From contig MU646326.1 of assembly GCA_026770585.1 (NCBI GenBank), positions 802,521 to 816,527 of the forward strand: a stretch of 14,007 bases of DNA. The letters run 5' to 3'. Under the pieces are notes generated by a model. The model had not been told where the DNA came from. It saw only the letters and a list, made by a program, of their open reading frames with translations, and ran no database searches. The DNA comes from Baffinella frigidus. Taxonomy: Eukaryota > Cryptophyceae > Cryptomonadales > Baffinellaceae. Numbering within the stretch: position 1 is the stretch's first letter; each line of letters opens with the position of its first letter. Positions 12,201 through 13,992 of this stretch are shown here, in pieces. The position numbers and the translations under genes are program-made.

Positions 12201-13992
12201 AACACGAAACACAAAACACGAAACACGAAACACGAAACACGGAACCTGGGAATGAAAGGGGGTACCGTTCTACCTCCATGCCGGGTACCTCCCACACGGT
12301 GGACCACGGACCTTTCAACAAAAGACAGCGTGCCCAGAGATAATCAACTTGAAGTTTTCTGGTGTAGATTCGGTCTCGCAGACATCCTCGCGTTCGTGCC
12401 GTTCTACCTCCAAGCCGGGTTTATCCGGGGAAACCCATTTTTCTTTAGTTTGATGGCAATGAAAATTTCTACACAATTCGTTCTTATTAGTAATATTAAA
12501 GCATTTCTGTAGTAAGTTTCCTTGCCATCAGACTAAAGAAAAATAGGTTTCTCCGGATAAAAGCTATGTACCTCTCCTCTCCCAAAACCCGAAACCCGAA
12601 ACCCGAAACCTGAAATCCGAAACCCGGAGCTCTAATGAAATGGGATTCGGCTGCAAGACCTACAACGTGAAAGATTTTTGGCTACCTCTACTACCATCCT
12701 GGCAGAGAGCGTTCTACACAAGCACACTACACACGGAGTTTGTGTGCAAGAGGGAGTGTGCGGAGGGTGAGACACTCCCACCAGCCCGCAGCCTCAGGGG
12801 AGGACCTAAAGGTCGATTTTCAAACCTCGAAATCACCTTGCAGCGGGGTCGGATCCGACCCCGCTGCAAGGTGATGTTGAGGTCTGAAAATCGACGATTT
12901 GGTCTTTCCGTAAGGGTTGGTGGTCTGGGGGGCCCTGGCGTGGCAGGTACATCACTCTTCCCGTCTCCCGCGTGGAGTGGGGCTGAGGCCTAATCCCTCA
13001 AGGGCAGATATATCACGCTTCCCGTGTCAGCGGGGCTGGCAGAGAGTGTGCAAAGGTGGGGCTGACGCCTGAGCCCTTAACGGCAGATATATCACGCGTC
13101 ACGTCCTTCCCGCTGCCGCAGGCGGGTAGGCCAGAGACAGAGGGGCTGGCAGAGGGTGTGTTGATCTGGGGCAGAGGGTGGGGCACGGTGGTGTTGGCTG
13201 AGGGTGTCACCCTCTGGGGCTCACGCCTCATCCCGCAACAGGTACATCACTCTCCCCGTCTCCGCCTCTCTGGCCTACTCACTCAGGGAGTGCAGAGGGT
13301 GTGACAGGCTGGGGTTAACGCCTAGACCCTGGCTTGGCAGGTACATCACGCTTCCCGTGTCTGCCGGCCTAGCCTACTCGCTGCCGCGGTTGCTGACCAG
13401 GCTGGGGCAGAGGGTGGGGCAGGGTGGGGCTGGAAGAGGGTGTAGACCCTCTGGGGCTGACGCCTAGTCCCTCCACAGGTACATCACGCTCCCCGTCTCC
13501 GCCTCTCTGGCGTACTCGCTGCCGCGCGCGCTGGCATGCCTCCGCGTCCTCCAGCTCGAGCACTACACCCAAGCCTTCACCCTCATCGATGACGTCTTCC
13601 GGGAGTGCAAGGTGGGCGCCGCCCCTCCCCCGCACGTGCCGATAAAGTCTGGTAGTTTCTTGGAAGTCAGCTCCTGGGCGCTCAGCCATCAAGGGCGTCG
13701 TGGCACTTGCCTTTACTCTCATGAATGACGTCTTCCGGGAGTGTAAGGTCTGCGTGTTCCCTTACCCGAAGTTCGGTGCCGGGACACTCACGTCTATACG
13801 CATTTACTCACGTCTAAGCACTTAGGTTCTTGGCACCTCGCGTTACGACGACGTTGCGGCGCAGAGGTTTCTGTGGCCTCTTCCCGCCTCCCTCTGACTC
13901 TCGCCCTCCACCACCCGCAGGAGACCCTAGCGGCTTCCTCCTTCCTGGTGCTGATTGCCCAAGCAACGTCACACCGACGTTGCGGTGCGGAG
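137..13992 (+). CDS. Multi-repeat voltage-gated-type ion channel, partial, 10 exons
   Basis: Spliced model: 137-214, 275-310, 903-1040, 2829-2963, 5781-5891, 8130-8204, 10096-10164, 11676-11779, 13479-13611, 13921-13992. It is a membrane cation channel of the six-helix ion-transport superfamily. Seen: each internal exon lies between AG and GT; phases match (only the S3-S4 junction is phase 2, all others phase 0); the joined 951 nt are open. The helices run S5-P-S6-linker-S1-S2-S3-S4-S5, so the window holds the end of one repeat and most of the next. Known of the family: two-repeat and four-repeat channels have this layout, and single-repeat potassium channels share the same fold. Inferred: the S1-S4 of the first repeat lie upstream of the window, and the second pore downstream. 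The ion carried is not certain because the pore lacks the usual TVGYG. I see no start codon, stop codon or polyA signal. Two adjacent single-repeat genes are a less likely alternative. Confidence 0.75.
275..310 (+). CDS. Microexon: acidic turret between S5 and pore
   Basis: 36 nt, 12 codons, phase 0, reading [12 protein letters not shown], between gcag (271-274) and gtgtca (311). It would add a charged loop between S5 and the pore helix, the 'turret' position at the outside of the channel. An equally intact copy lies at 655-690 and a damaged one at 481-508, so either intact copy, or neither, may be used. The intron before this copy would be only 60 nt, far shorter than the others in the gene; using the 655 copy would give introns of 440 and 212 nt. 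Confidence 0.45.
351..383 (+). pseudogene. Copy of S5 exon end with donor
   Basis: 33 nt that differ from 182-214 at only three positions and read [11 protein letters not shown] in the coding frame, followed by the same GTACC donor start. There is no AG acceptor at its left edge, so it is probably not a full exon. It is one of many exon-edge copies in this gene. Confidence 0.8.
481..508 (+). pseudogene. Broken copy of the microexon
   Basis: Matches 275-302 but has TAA in place of GAA at the fifth codon, and after GGTGCGAAA it runs into AACCCGCC sequence like that found upstream of the first copy (about 231). It is truncated and cannot code for the same peptide. Confidence 0.75.
538..638. mobile_element. 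Inverted-repeat element flanked by TA
   Basis: 101 bp with perfect 16-bp ends, TCCCTTAAGTGGCCAG and its reverse complement, flanked by TA on both sides. It lies in a duplicated stretch whose other copy (about 253-262, aaggtatagtgg) has no element but carries TATA at the site. It has no coding capacity; it looks like a non-autonomous MITE with the TA target preference known for Tc1/mariner-type elements. It contains a 14-bp palindrome (607-620) and part of the CCTACCGTAGG motif shared with other elements here. Confidence 0.75.
655..690 (+). CDS. Second intact copy of the microexon
   Basis: Identical to 275-310 over all 36 nt, with the same gcag before it and GTGCTA after it. It could be used instead of, or along with, the first copy without shifting the frame (12 codons). 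Which copy is used cannot be told from sequence. Confidence 0.35.
692..893. repeat. Degenerate CCCTAAA telomere-like tract before pore acceptor
   Basis: A mix of CCCTAAA, CCCTGAA and CCCTCAA heptamers, with an uninterrupted CCCTAAA run at about 822-848. It ends within 10 nt of the pore-exon acceptor (902). Being inside a gene and degenerate, it is interstitial, not a chromosome end. Confidence 0.85.
903..1040 (+). CDS. Exon: pore helix and selectivity filter of repeat n
   Basis: 46 codons, phase 0, between acacgcag (ending 902) and gtctgt (1041). The first 17 residues are a polar outer loop (starts [11 protein letters not shown]). Then [16 protein letters not shown] resembles the pore helix of potassium-channel-like pores, followed by [14 protein letters not shown] where a potassium channel has TVGYGD and the start of S6. 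The filter is therefore not the canonical one. The acceptor is preceded by about 190 nt of C-rich telomere-like repeats. An inverted-repeat element begins 11 nt after the donor. Confidence 0.8.
1052..1247. mobile_element. Family-A inverted repeat with BamHI-like palindromic core
   Basis: Ends related to CCACCAACCCTCACGG (left end diverged to ccaccagccctt; right end gagggttggtgg). Inside are arms GTCGATTTTCAGACC and GGTCTGAAAATCGAC, then a core palindrome CACCTTGCAGCGGGG..GGATCC..CCCCGCTGCAAGGTG. A 27-bp piece of the core is present three times in tandem. Relatives at 7074-7215 and 12779-12923. It begins 11 nt after the pore-exon donor. Confidence 0.8.
1632..1765. mobile_element. Family-E element with ACACGGTGG ends
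   Basis: Terminal repeats ACACGGTGG and CCACCGTGT. The inside carries GTTACGTGACCAA, AAAATCCTT and AAGTTGACTTTT. Related copies: 4290-4424 (same orientation), 3015-3102 (partial), 11789-11895 and 12294-12375 (opposite orientation, truncated). Confidence 0.7.
1918..2052. repeat. Direct repeat around a AAAATGGCTCCAA motif
   Basis: TACCTGCTGTGAGAACAGTC and neighbouring bases occur at about 1918-1945 and again at about 2026-2052. Between them lies AAAATGGCTCCAA, a motif seen at several other places in the window. Confidence 0.7.
2087..2200. mobile_element. Family-B hairpin element (ACTACACAA core)
   Basis: Imperfect arms of about 40 nt: TATTTATGATAGATACGC..GCCGGCAACGAAATTTACT at left, its complement with a few mismatches at right (ending TATTTATCATAAAT). 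The inner arm GCAACGAAATTTACTACA is the family-B core also found at 4116, 7300, 9093, 11164 and 12455. Confidence 0.75.
2238..2399. mobile_element. Hairpin element with GATCTCATCCGGG ends
   Basis: Arms of about 38 nt (GATCTCATCCGGGAACATG..AAAAGAAAATG and its complement) around a loop containing AATCAAATTTACTTAGGGCC. Both flanks carry ATACGGATCGAAAC, a long direct repeat consistent with local duplication. Confidence 0.75.
2536..2828 (+). repeat. 31-bp minisatellite made from the start of the S6 exon
   Basis: Ten tandem units, mostly 31 bp (two are 21 bp, one 34), of the form GTGACTGTCTTCCTAACGTG..CTCTTCGCAG. The first 31 nt of the S6 exon (2829-2859) are a homologous unit. Five units end in CGCAG followed by GTGA, so AG|GT junctions recur at 2662, 2693, 2745, 2776 and 2828. 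The last two 83-bp stretches (2663-2745 and 2746-2828) form a higher-order tandem pair. Confidence 0.9.
2829..2963 (+). CDS. Exon: S6 gate helix and basic tail of repeat n
   Basis: 45 codons, phase 0, between cttcgcag (2821-2828) and gtctcc (2964). [19 protein letters not shown] forms the S6 helix. The following IIAQGFTDL matches the potassium-channel-like IPxxIIxxGF signature at the cytoplasmic gate, with VP in place of IP. A strongly basic tail follows ([15 protein letters not shown]). The first 31 nt of the exon are the last unit of a minisatellite that fills the end of the preceding intron, so several other AG sites lie just upstream. The 3' part of the exon is copied twice in the next intron (3111-3177 and 3412-3451), each copy with its GT. 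Confidence 0.8.
3111..3177 (+). pseudogene. Copy of S6 exon end with donor
   Basis: 67 nt close to 2897-2963, reading [18 protein letters not shown] or, in the true frame, the same basic tail with Lys-to-Glu type changes, followed by GTGCTG. Preceded by family-E sequence, not by an acceptor. Confidence 0.85.
3412..3451 (+). pseudogene. Second copy of S6 exon end with donor
   Basis: GCGCGAGAAGAAGACGGGCG through GCGAAAGAG, then GTGCGC. Shorter than the 3111 copy. It sits after an inverted-repeat flank with GACTTGCGACAAGT. Confidence 0.85.
3574..3707. mobile_element. Family-F element (CAGCCAC / GTGGCTG ends)
   Basis: Starts CAGCCACCAGGGGCTTCACG and ends GTGCTAAGTGGCTG-like. Contains GTACTAGAATCTTATC and a hairpin (ATTTCCCCCGGATGTCCGGGGGGAAAT region at about 3655-3682). 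Copies at 9643-9777 and 10000-10078. The GGGCTTCACGGA piece is also present in the S6 exon. Confidence 0.65.
3715..3865. repeat. Inverted repeat with GACTTGCGACAAGT
   Basis: CCTCACTGATGCAAACTGACC at left pairs loosely with GGTCACTTCGCTTCAGTGAG at right. Inside are GTCGACTTGCGACAAGTT and AAAATGGCTCCAAG. A related half is at 3349-3411. Confidence 0.55.
4087..4217. mobile_element. Family-B element with TTATCCGGGAACAAG ends, AAGC target repeat
   Basis: 131 bp. Ends TTATCCGGGAACAAGTATTT and its complement are nearly perfect for over 25 nt. Inner arms carry the GCAATGAAAATTACTACACA core. AAGC lies on both sides (4083-4086 and 4218-4221), fitting a 4-bp target duplication. Same family as 7266-7398 and 12421-12560. 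Confidence 0.85.
4290..4424. mobile_element. Family-E element
   Basis: CTCGGTGGGCTTCGAGGGT at left and CCACCGTGTGG at right; interior GTAACGTGACCAAATTTGCA and GAGTTGACTTTTGATG match the 1632-1765 copy in the same orientation. Confidence 0.75.
4438..4578. mobile_element. Inverted repeat with CATCTCGAAAGATAACTGAA ends
   Basis: Arms of about 20 nt (right arm TTCAGTTATCTTCCGAGATG has one extra difference), interior A/T-rich with TTAATTAG and CTAATTAAAT. No coding capacity. Confidence 0.75.
4817..4942. mobile_element. Family-D element (CCTACGGTAGG core)
   Basis: Ends AATGGACTAAAA and TTTTAGTCCATT, interior full of CCTACGGTA/TACCGTAGG motifs. Relative at 8863-9014. A single right-end fragment lies at about 5643-5676. 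Confidence 0.8.
5061..5140. repeat. Left arm of a distant inverted duplication
   Basis: CACGCAACGATGACCTGTAT and the following 55 nt match, in reverse complement, 6862-6937. The CACTCATAACCTG/GGCGGAGAT sequence at 5239-5290 likewise matches 6936-6990 inverted. The linker exon lies between the arms. Confidence 0.8.
5381..5475 (+). repeat. 24-bp tandem repeat, about 4 copies
   Basis: Four near-perfect copies of GTTTGGGCGAAGCACTCATA plus ACCT. Single or diverged CACTCATAACCTG units also lie at about 5009, 5239, 5260, 5508 and 5529, several followed by GGCGGAGAT, the first bases of the linker exon. Confidence 0.9.
5575..5640 (+). pseudogene. Copy of linker-exon start
   Basis: ACAGGCGGAGATCGCGGCGC through GACGGGTCCGTGGCG repeats 5777-5825 with its acceptor, then passes into a small palindrome (CCGTGGCGACGG / CCGTCGCCACGG). 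The exon continuation is missing. Confidence 0.85.
5688..5760 (-). pseudogene. Inverted copy of linker-exon end
   Basis: Read on the minus strand it matches about 5824-5895, including the exon end and a GT donor (GGTACG where the exon has GGTGCA), with only a few mismatches (for example TTTGGCC for TTCGACC). With the exon it forms stems of about 70 nt with a loop of about 66 nt that holds the exon's acceptor. Confidence 0.85.
5781..5891 (+). CDS. Exon: cytoplasmic linker between repeats
   Basis: 37 codons, phase 0, between gatacag (ending 5780) and gtgcag (5892). The peptide starts [15 protein letters not shown] and ends [13 protein letters not shown]. It follows the basic tail of S6 and joins in phase to the S1 exon, so the aromatic/charged end (IWFDRAML) would lead straight into S1, as a tryptophan just before S1 often does in this superfamily. 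The exon has an inverted copy at about 5688-5760. Its 5' part is repeated near 5575 and, more diverged, near 5274; its 3' end plus donor is repeated near 6183. No known domain is recognised in it. Confidence 0.65.
6183..6206 (+). pseudogene. Copy of linker-exon end with donor
   Basis: GGGTTCGACCGCGCTATGCT then GGTACG repeats the last 20 nt of the exon and its donor position, again in the downstream intron. Confidence 0.85.
6236..6341. mobile_element. Family-C element (AAGTCAACT core)
   Basis: Arms GGTTTTAGAAAGTCAACT and AGTTGACTTTCTGAAACT; inner arms ACGAAACCGTCAACTTA and TAAGTTGAC-type sequence. The same inner plan, AAGTCAAYTC..GTCAACTTA, is in 7549-7700 and in part in 8446-8602 and 10376-10515. 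Confidence 0.75.
6520..6603 (+). repeat. 42-bp tandem duplication
   Basis: Two units beginning CCAGATTTGGCTATTTCTCT, second unit with a few changes. The length is a multiple of three but there is no sign that it is translated. Confidence 0.85.
6674..6857. mobile_element. 184-bp inverted-repeat element with TA on both sides
   Basis: Ends GAGCCATTCCGG and CCGGAATGGCTC, then GACTTGTCGCG..TTTCGATTT pairs with AAATCGAAAAACGCGACAAG, and GTTTCAGACTTCA with TGAAGTCTGAAAT. TA lies just outside both ends (6672-6673 and 6858-6859). Confidence 0.85.
6862..6990. repeat. Right arm of inverted duplication flanking the linker exon
   Basis: Reverse complement matches 5061-5140 and 5239-5290, the latter including CACTCATAACCTG units and the linker-exon start GGCGGAGAT. 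The order of the two pieces differs from the left side, so more than one event is needed. Confidence 0.8.
7074..7215. mobile_element. Family-A element with long near-perfect ends
   Basis: Left CCACCAACCCTCACGGGAGG, right CCTCCCGGGAGGGTTGGTGG, then AAATCGTCGATTTTAAA on each inner side and a GGACAGACCCCCC / GGGGGGTCTGCCC central hairpin. It forms the middle of a larger inverted repeat (7018-7073 with 7237-7440). Confidence 0.85.
7266..7398. mobile_element. Family-B element with GACC target duplication and empty site
   Basis: 133 bp, ends TTATCCGGGAAAACTT and TTTCCCCGGATAA. The flanks read GAGGGACC and GACCACACAGCG. An inverted, element-free copy at 7031-7073 reads, on the minus strand, GTGAGGGACCACACAGCGGG. 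GACC is single there and double around the element, so this is an insertion with a 4-bp target-site duplication. Confidence 0.9.
7549..7700. mobile_element. Family-C element with 48-bp perfect arms
   Basis: 7549-7596 and 7653-7700 are exact reverse complements, and inside the loop TCAACTTAT and ATAAGTTGA pair again. Each arm is itself part-palindromic (AAAACGAGTTCTAAAACTCG). Perfect arms suggest a recent insertion or gene conversion. Confidence 0.9.
7735..7803. repeat. 20-bp tandem repeat
   Basis: Units of GTTCTTGGAGCCGTTTGCTC, about 3.5 near-identical copies. On the other strand each unit contains GGCTCCAAGAACGAG, sharing GGCTCCAA with the motif noted at 1965, 3783, 7995 and 9361. Confidence 0.9.
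8130..8204 (+). CDS. Exon: S1 helix of repeat n+1
   Basis: 25 codons, phase 0, between gtggcag (ending 8129) and gtgcta (8205). [18 protein letters not shown] is a good S1 helix with the Asn and the Glu-Ser-Asp end common in voltage-sensor domains; EYYGAE starts the S1-S2 loop. I chose 8130 because it is the AG that gives phase 0 and joins the linker exon in frame. An alternative acceptor at 8059 would add upstream residues ending in [10 protein letters not shown], which also looks like a pre-S1 segment, but it would need a phase-2 exon before it. The reading frame stays open past the chosen donor, but the duplicated copies downstream keep this same GAG|GTGCTA type of junction. Confidence 0.7.
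8426..8618 (+). pseudogene. Copy of S1 exon end, split by an insertion
   Basis: CATCGCTCGTCGAGTACTAC (8426-8445) and GTACTACGGCGTCAAG (8603-8618) together repeat 8177-8204, and GTGCTACCCACC follows as at the real donor. The two halves are parted by the element 8446-8602. Confidence 0.85.
8446..8602. mobile_element. Family-C element with 7-bp target duplication
   Basis: 157 bp. Ends ACTCGGAGCC and GGTCGGAGT are imperfect inverted repeats; inside, GCCTAAGTCAACT pairs with AGTTGACTTAGGT. GTACTAC is present on both sides (8439-8445 and 8603-8609) but only once (as GTACTAT) in the uninterrupted exon, which marks a 7-bp duplication. Confidence 0.85.
8863..9014. mobile_element. Family-D element with TA flanks
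   Basis: Ends ACGGACTGAAAACCGGG and CCCGGTTTTCAGTCCGT lie between TA-type bases (TTAACGG..CCGTTATCC). The interior has five CCTACGG/CCGTAGG motifs that fold into a branched hairpin. Relative of 4817-4942. Confidence 0.85.
9069..9182. mobile_element. Family-B hairpin with AGTATTAATTAATTGCTTT ends
   Basis: Perfect 19-bp outer arms and an inner arm GCAACGAAATTTACTACACA pairing with TGTGTAGTAATTTTCGTTGC-like sequence. Outer bases read TA on each side, fitting a TA target. Confidence 0.85.
9367..9398. repeat. 32-bp perfect palindrome
   Basis: AAAGTAGCGGAAGCAT followed directly by its reverse complement. It sits inside a weaker inverted repeat whose outer arms are GCAAAGCCCCAGAGGAAGT (about 9240) and ACTTCCCCTGGGGCTTTT (about 9404). 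Confidence 0.9.
9643..9777. mobile_element. Family-F element
   Basis: CAGCCACCCGGGGGCTTCAC at left, GTGCTAAGTGGCTG at right, GTACTAGAATCTTATC inside, as in the 3574 copy. The flank CCACGTCGCAGCCAC recurs at about 9444, 9526 and 9635, suggesting repeated local duplication. Confidence 0.7.
9764..9821 (+). pseudogene. Copy of S2 exon start with acceptor
   Basis: GTGCTAAGTGGCTGTTGTGT, the CGGCAG acceptor, then AACATCGGGGCGCTGGAAAC repeats 10065-10117 with few changes, then runs into a C tract. It lies upstream of the true exon. Confidence 0.9.
10000..10078. mobile_element. Short family-F element before the S2 acceptor
   Basis: 79 bp with CAGCCACCGGGGGCTTCACG and GTGCTAAGTGGCTG ends; CCATCTAAACGA is doubled inside. 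It ends 17 nt before the S2 exon. Confidence 0.65.
10096..10164 (+). CDS. Exon: S2 helix of repeat n+1
   Basis: 23 codons, phase 0, between cggcag (ending 10095) and gtaaat (10165). [20 protein letters not shown] fits S2 of a voltage sensor: a Glu near the outer end, an aromatic cluster where the gating-charge centre lies, and an Arg at the inner end. Its first 31 nt or so, with the same upstream intron sequence and acceptor, are duplicated at about 9764-9821. The donor is followed by G-rich telomere-like repeats. Confidence 0.75.
10169..10335 (+). repeat. G-rich telomere-like tract after S2 donor
   Basis: Runs of G separated by TTA, TGA and TT (GGGGTTAGGGGTTGGGAG and similar). This is the only G-rich-on-sense tract; the other heptamer arrays are C-rich on sense. 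It has many G runs close together and could form G-quadruplexes in DNA or pre-mRNA. Confidence 0.8.
10376..10515. mobile_element. Family-C element with CACTGCCAGG ends
   Basis: Perfect 10-bp ends CACTGCCAGG and CCTGGCAGTG; inside, TTTTGTATTAGTCAACTCACC pairs loosely with GGGTGAATTGACTTTTACA. Flanking AATA / AAATA may be the target duplication. Confidence 0.75.
10516..10838 (+). repeat. CT-rich tandem array with repeated GTAAATAC
   Basis: Two units of about 104-107 bp and a partial third, each beginning (G)TGGTAAATACC or GTGAAATACC, then nearly pure pyrimidine (CTCTCTATCTCCCCTGCCCT). The unit head resembles the S2 donor (GCG|GTAAATAC). Confidence 0.85.
10925..10961. repeat. 17-bp-arm hairpin with CACGTG
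   Basis: GGTCACGTGGCGCCCGC, three T, then its exact complement. A direct copy of the left arm lies just before it (10915-10931). Confidence 0.9.
11061..11227. mobile_element. Family-B element with perfect 18-bp ends
   Basis: GCTAGAGGGGCCTATTTA and its exact complement, flanked by ATT on both sides. The interior has AACGAAAGTTACTACACAA, the family-B core, and AACGTGACCAAT as in family E, so it may be nested. Confidence 0.85.
11349..11485. repeat. Degenerate CCCTAA-like tract
   Basis: C/A-rich with many ACCCTAAAC/AACCCTCAAC-like words but no clean period. It resembles decayed versions of the arrays at 1-130 and 692-893. Confidence 0.7.
11500..11655. mobile_element. Inverted repeat ending near the S3 acceptor
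   Basis: GACGAGTATTCCTGAGGAAT at left pairs with ATATCTCAGAAATAGTCGTC at right; inner arms CGATTTTGGTGTATATCAAG and AGCCTTAAGATACACCAAAA pair. It ends about 20 nt before the S3 acceptor. Confidence 0.8.
11676..11779 (+). CDS. Exon: S2-S3 loop and S3 helix of repeat n+1
   Basis: 104 nt starting in phase 0 and ending two bases into a Gly codon, between cgtcgcag (ending 11675) and gtacct (11780). The peptide starts [15 protein letters not shown] and goes on [20 protein letters not shown]. The Asp of VADIL is at the position of the conserved S3 aspartate of voltage-sensor domains. Three partial copies of its 3' part lie downstream (11898-11959, 12265-12284, 12378-12418). Only this copy has a full exon with acceptor and donor. 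The two leftover bases are completed by the first base of the S4 exon, which ties the two together. Confidence 0.8.
11898..11959 (+). pseudogene. Copy of S3 exon end, GC in place of donor GT
   Basis: ATGACGTCCTTCTTCGGCGT through CTCCAAGCCGG matches 11718-11779 with a few changes (Ala to Val before Asp). The next bases are GCACCT, so it has a GC where the donor GT was. Preceded by family-E sequence, no acceptor. Confidence 0.9.
11974..12243 (+). repeat. CCGAAAC/ACGAAAC heptamer array, about 38 units
   Basis: 7-bp units GAAACCC and GAAACAC. The order of the C and A variants is not random: four C units, then AACAC, then A units, recurs after 15 units (105 bp), so a block was duplicated. Long open frames on both strands here are only a result of the repeat lacking stops. 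Confidence 0.95.
12265..12284 (+). pseudogene. Short copy of S3 exon end with donor
   Basis: CCGTTCTACCTCCATGCCGG followed by GTACCTCCCACACGGTGGAC, the same donor and downstream sequence as the real exon end (11780). Confidence 0.85.
12378..12418 (+). pseudogene. Copy of S3 exon end bounded by new AG and GT
   Basis: GCAGACATCCTCGCGTTCGT through CTCCAAGCCGG. The true exon has GCGGAC here; the change to GCAGAC makes an AG, and GT follows the end, so a 37-nt segment is flanked by splice-like dinucleotides. A TTATCC element begins right after. Confidence 0.8.
12421..12560. mobile_element. Family-B element with TTATCCGGGGAAACC ends
   Basis: 140 bp; ends TTATCCGGGGAAACC and GGTTTCTCCGGATAA, then CATTTTTCTTTAGT / ACTAAAGAAAAATAG and TTTGATGGCAATGAAAATTT / AGTTTCCTTGCCATCAGACT arms. 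It is inserted at the donor of an S3-end copy; sequence after it (GTACCTCTCC) resumes the donor's downstream sequence. The target duplication is unclear. Confidence 0.85.
12779..12923. mobile_element. Family-A inverted repeat, single-core copy
   Basis: Same plan as 1052-1247: CCACCAGCCC end, GGTCGATTTTCA / TGAAAATCGAC arms, core CACCTTGCAGCGGGGTCGGA and its complement with GGATCC at the centre, right end GGGTTGGTGG. Only one core unit here against three there. Confidence 0.85.
12947..13445 (+). repeat. Five copies of S4 acceptor and exon start
   Basis: After AG at 12946, 13007, 13086, 13241 and 13340 the sequence repeats (G)TACATCACGCTTCCCGTGTC or a close variant, each followed by decayed exon-like and GGGGCAGAGGGTGGGG sequence and preceded by GGGGCTGACGCCTA-like bases as before the true exon. 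The 13242 and 13341 copies still read [14 protein letters not shown] and [16 protein letters not shown]. Confidence 0.9.
13479..13611 (+). CDS. Exon: S4 and S4-S5 linker of repeat n+1
   Basis: 133 nt; the first base completes the Gly codon begun in the S3 exon, and the exon ends in phase 0 before gtgggc (13612). The acceptor is ctccacag (ending 13478). The peptide starts [15 protein letters not shown], then [14 protein letters not shown], then [15 protein letters not shown]. The second part is S4 with Arg only at two regularly placed positions plus a Glu and a His. The third part is the amphipathic S4-S5 linker. The 5' part is repeated five times in the preceding intron and the 3' end plus donor once in the next (13709-13746). 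Confidence 0.8.
13709..13746 (+). pseudogene. Copy of S4-S5 linker exon end with donor
   Basis: Reads [13 protein letters not shown] against [13 protein letters not shown] in the exon, then GTCTGC. Of five codon differences three are silent. There is no in-phase AG just before the copy, so it is likely not used as an exon. Confidence 0.85.
13842..13884 (+). repeat. Upstream copy of sequence at the S5-start exon end
   Basis: GACGTTGCGGCGCAGAGGTT and the following CTGTGGCCTCT recur at about 13975-14007. It bears on where the S5-start exon ends. Confidence 0.8.
13921..13992 (+). CDS. Exon: start of S5 of repeat n+1 (3' end unsure)
   Basis: Starts in phase 0 after cacccgcag. [13 protein letters not shown] aligns with the start of the S5 exon of repeat n ([13 protein letters not shown]), with the intron at the same place in both. 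The next residues ([11 protein letters not shown]) are polar, unlike S5. The donor gtttct at 13993 keeps phase 0 and gives 24 codons against 26 in repeat n. However, the stretch around this donor is a near copy of sequence upstream of the exon (about 13842-13884), so the 3' end may be rearranged. The window ends 15 nt later. Confidence 0.5.

Larger units (their letters stand above)
11780..13478. other. Intron 1.7 kb: three S3-end copies and five S4-start copies
   Basis: Between S3 and S4 exons. S3-end copies lie at 11898, 12265 and 12378, separated by family-E sequence and a heptamer array. A TTATCC element (12421-12560) and a family-A element (12779-12923) follow, then five copies of the S4 exon start. 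A short open stretch at 12640-12770 is judged non-coding because S3 and S4 exons join in phase without it. Confidence 0.7.
13612..13920. other. Intron 0.3 kb with S4-end copy
   Basis: Between S4 and S5-start exons. It holds a copy of the S4 exon end (13709-13746) and, at about 13842-13884, sequence repeated after 13963 across the presumed end of the next exon. The last 50 nt before the acceptor are CT-rich. Confidence 0.7.

Noticed and set aside
11820-12343. Long open frames on both strands over the heptamer array (up to 167 codons)
   Set aside because: They arise because a 7-bp repeat without stop words is open in several frames; the peptides are simple KPETRN or FRVS repeats that follow the DNA unit.
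12640-12770. Possible extra exon ([13 protein letters not shown].. to ..CKRECAEGE)
   Set aside because: It is open with a GTGAGA after it, but S3 and S4 exons share a split Gly codon exactly, so inserting it would break phase unless its own phases matched; no helix or motif is seen. Kept only as a low-odds alternative.
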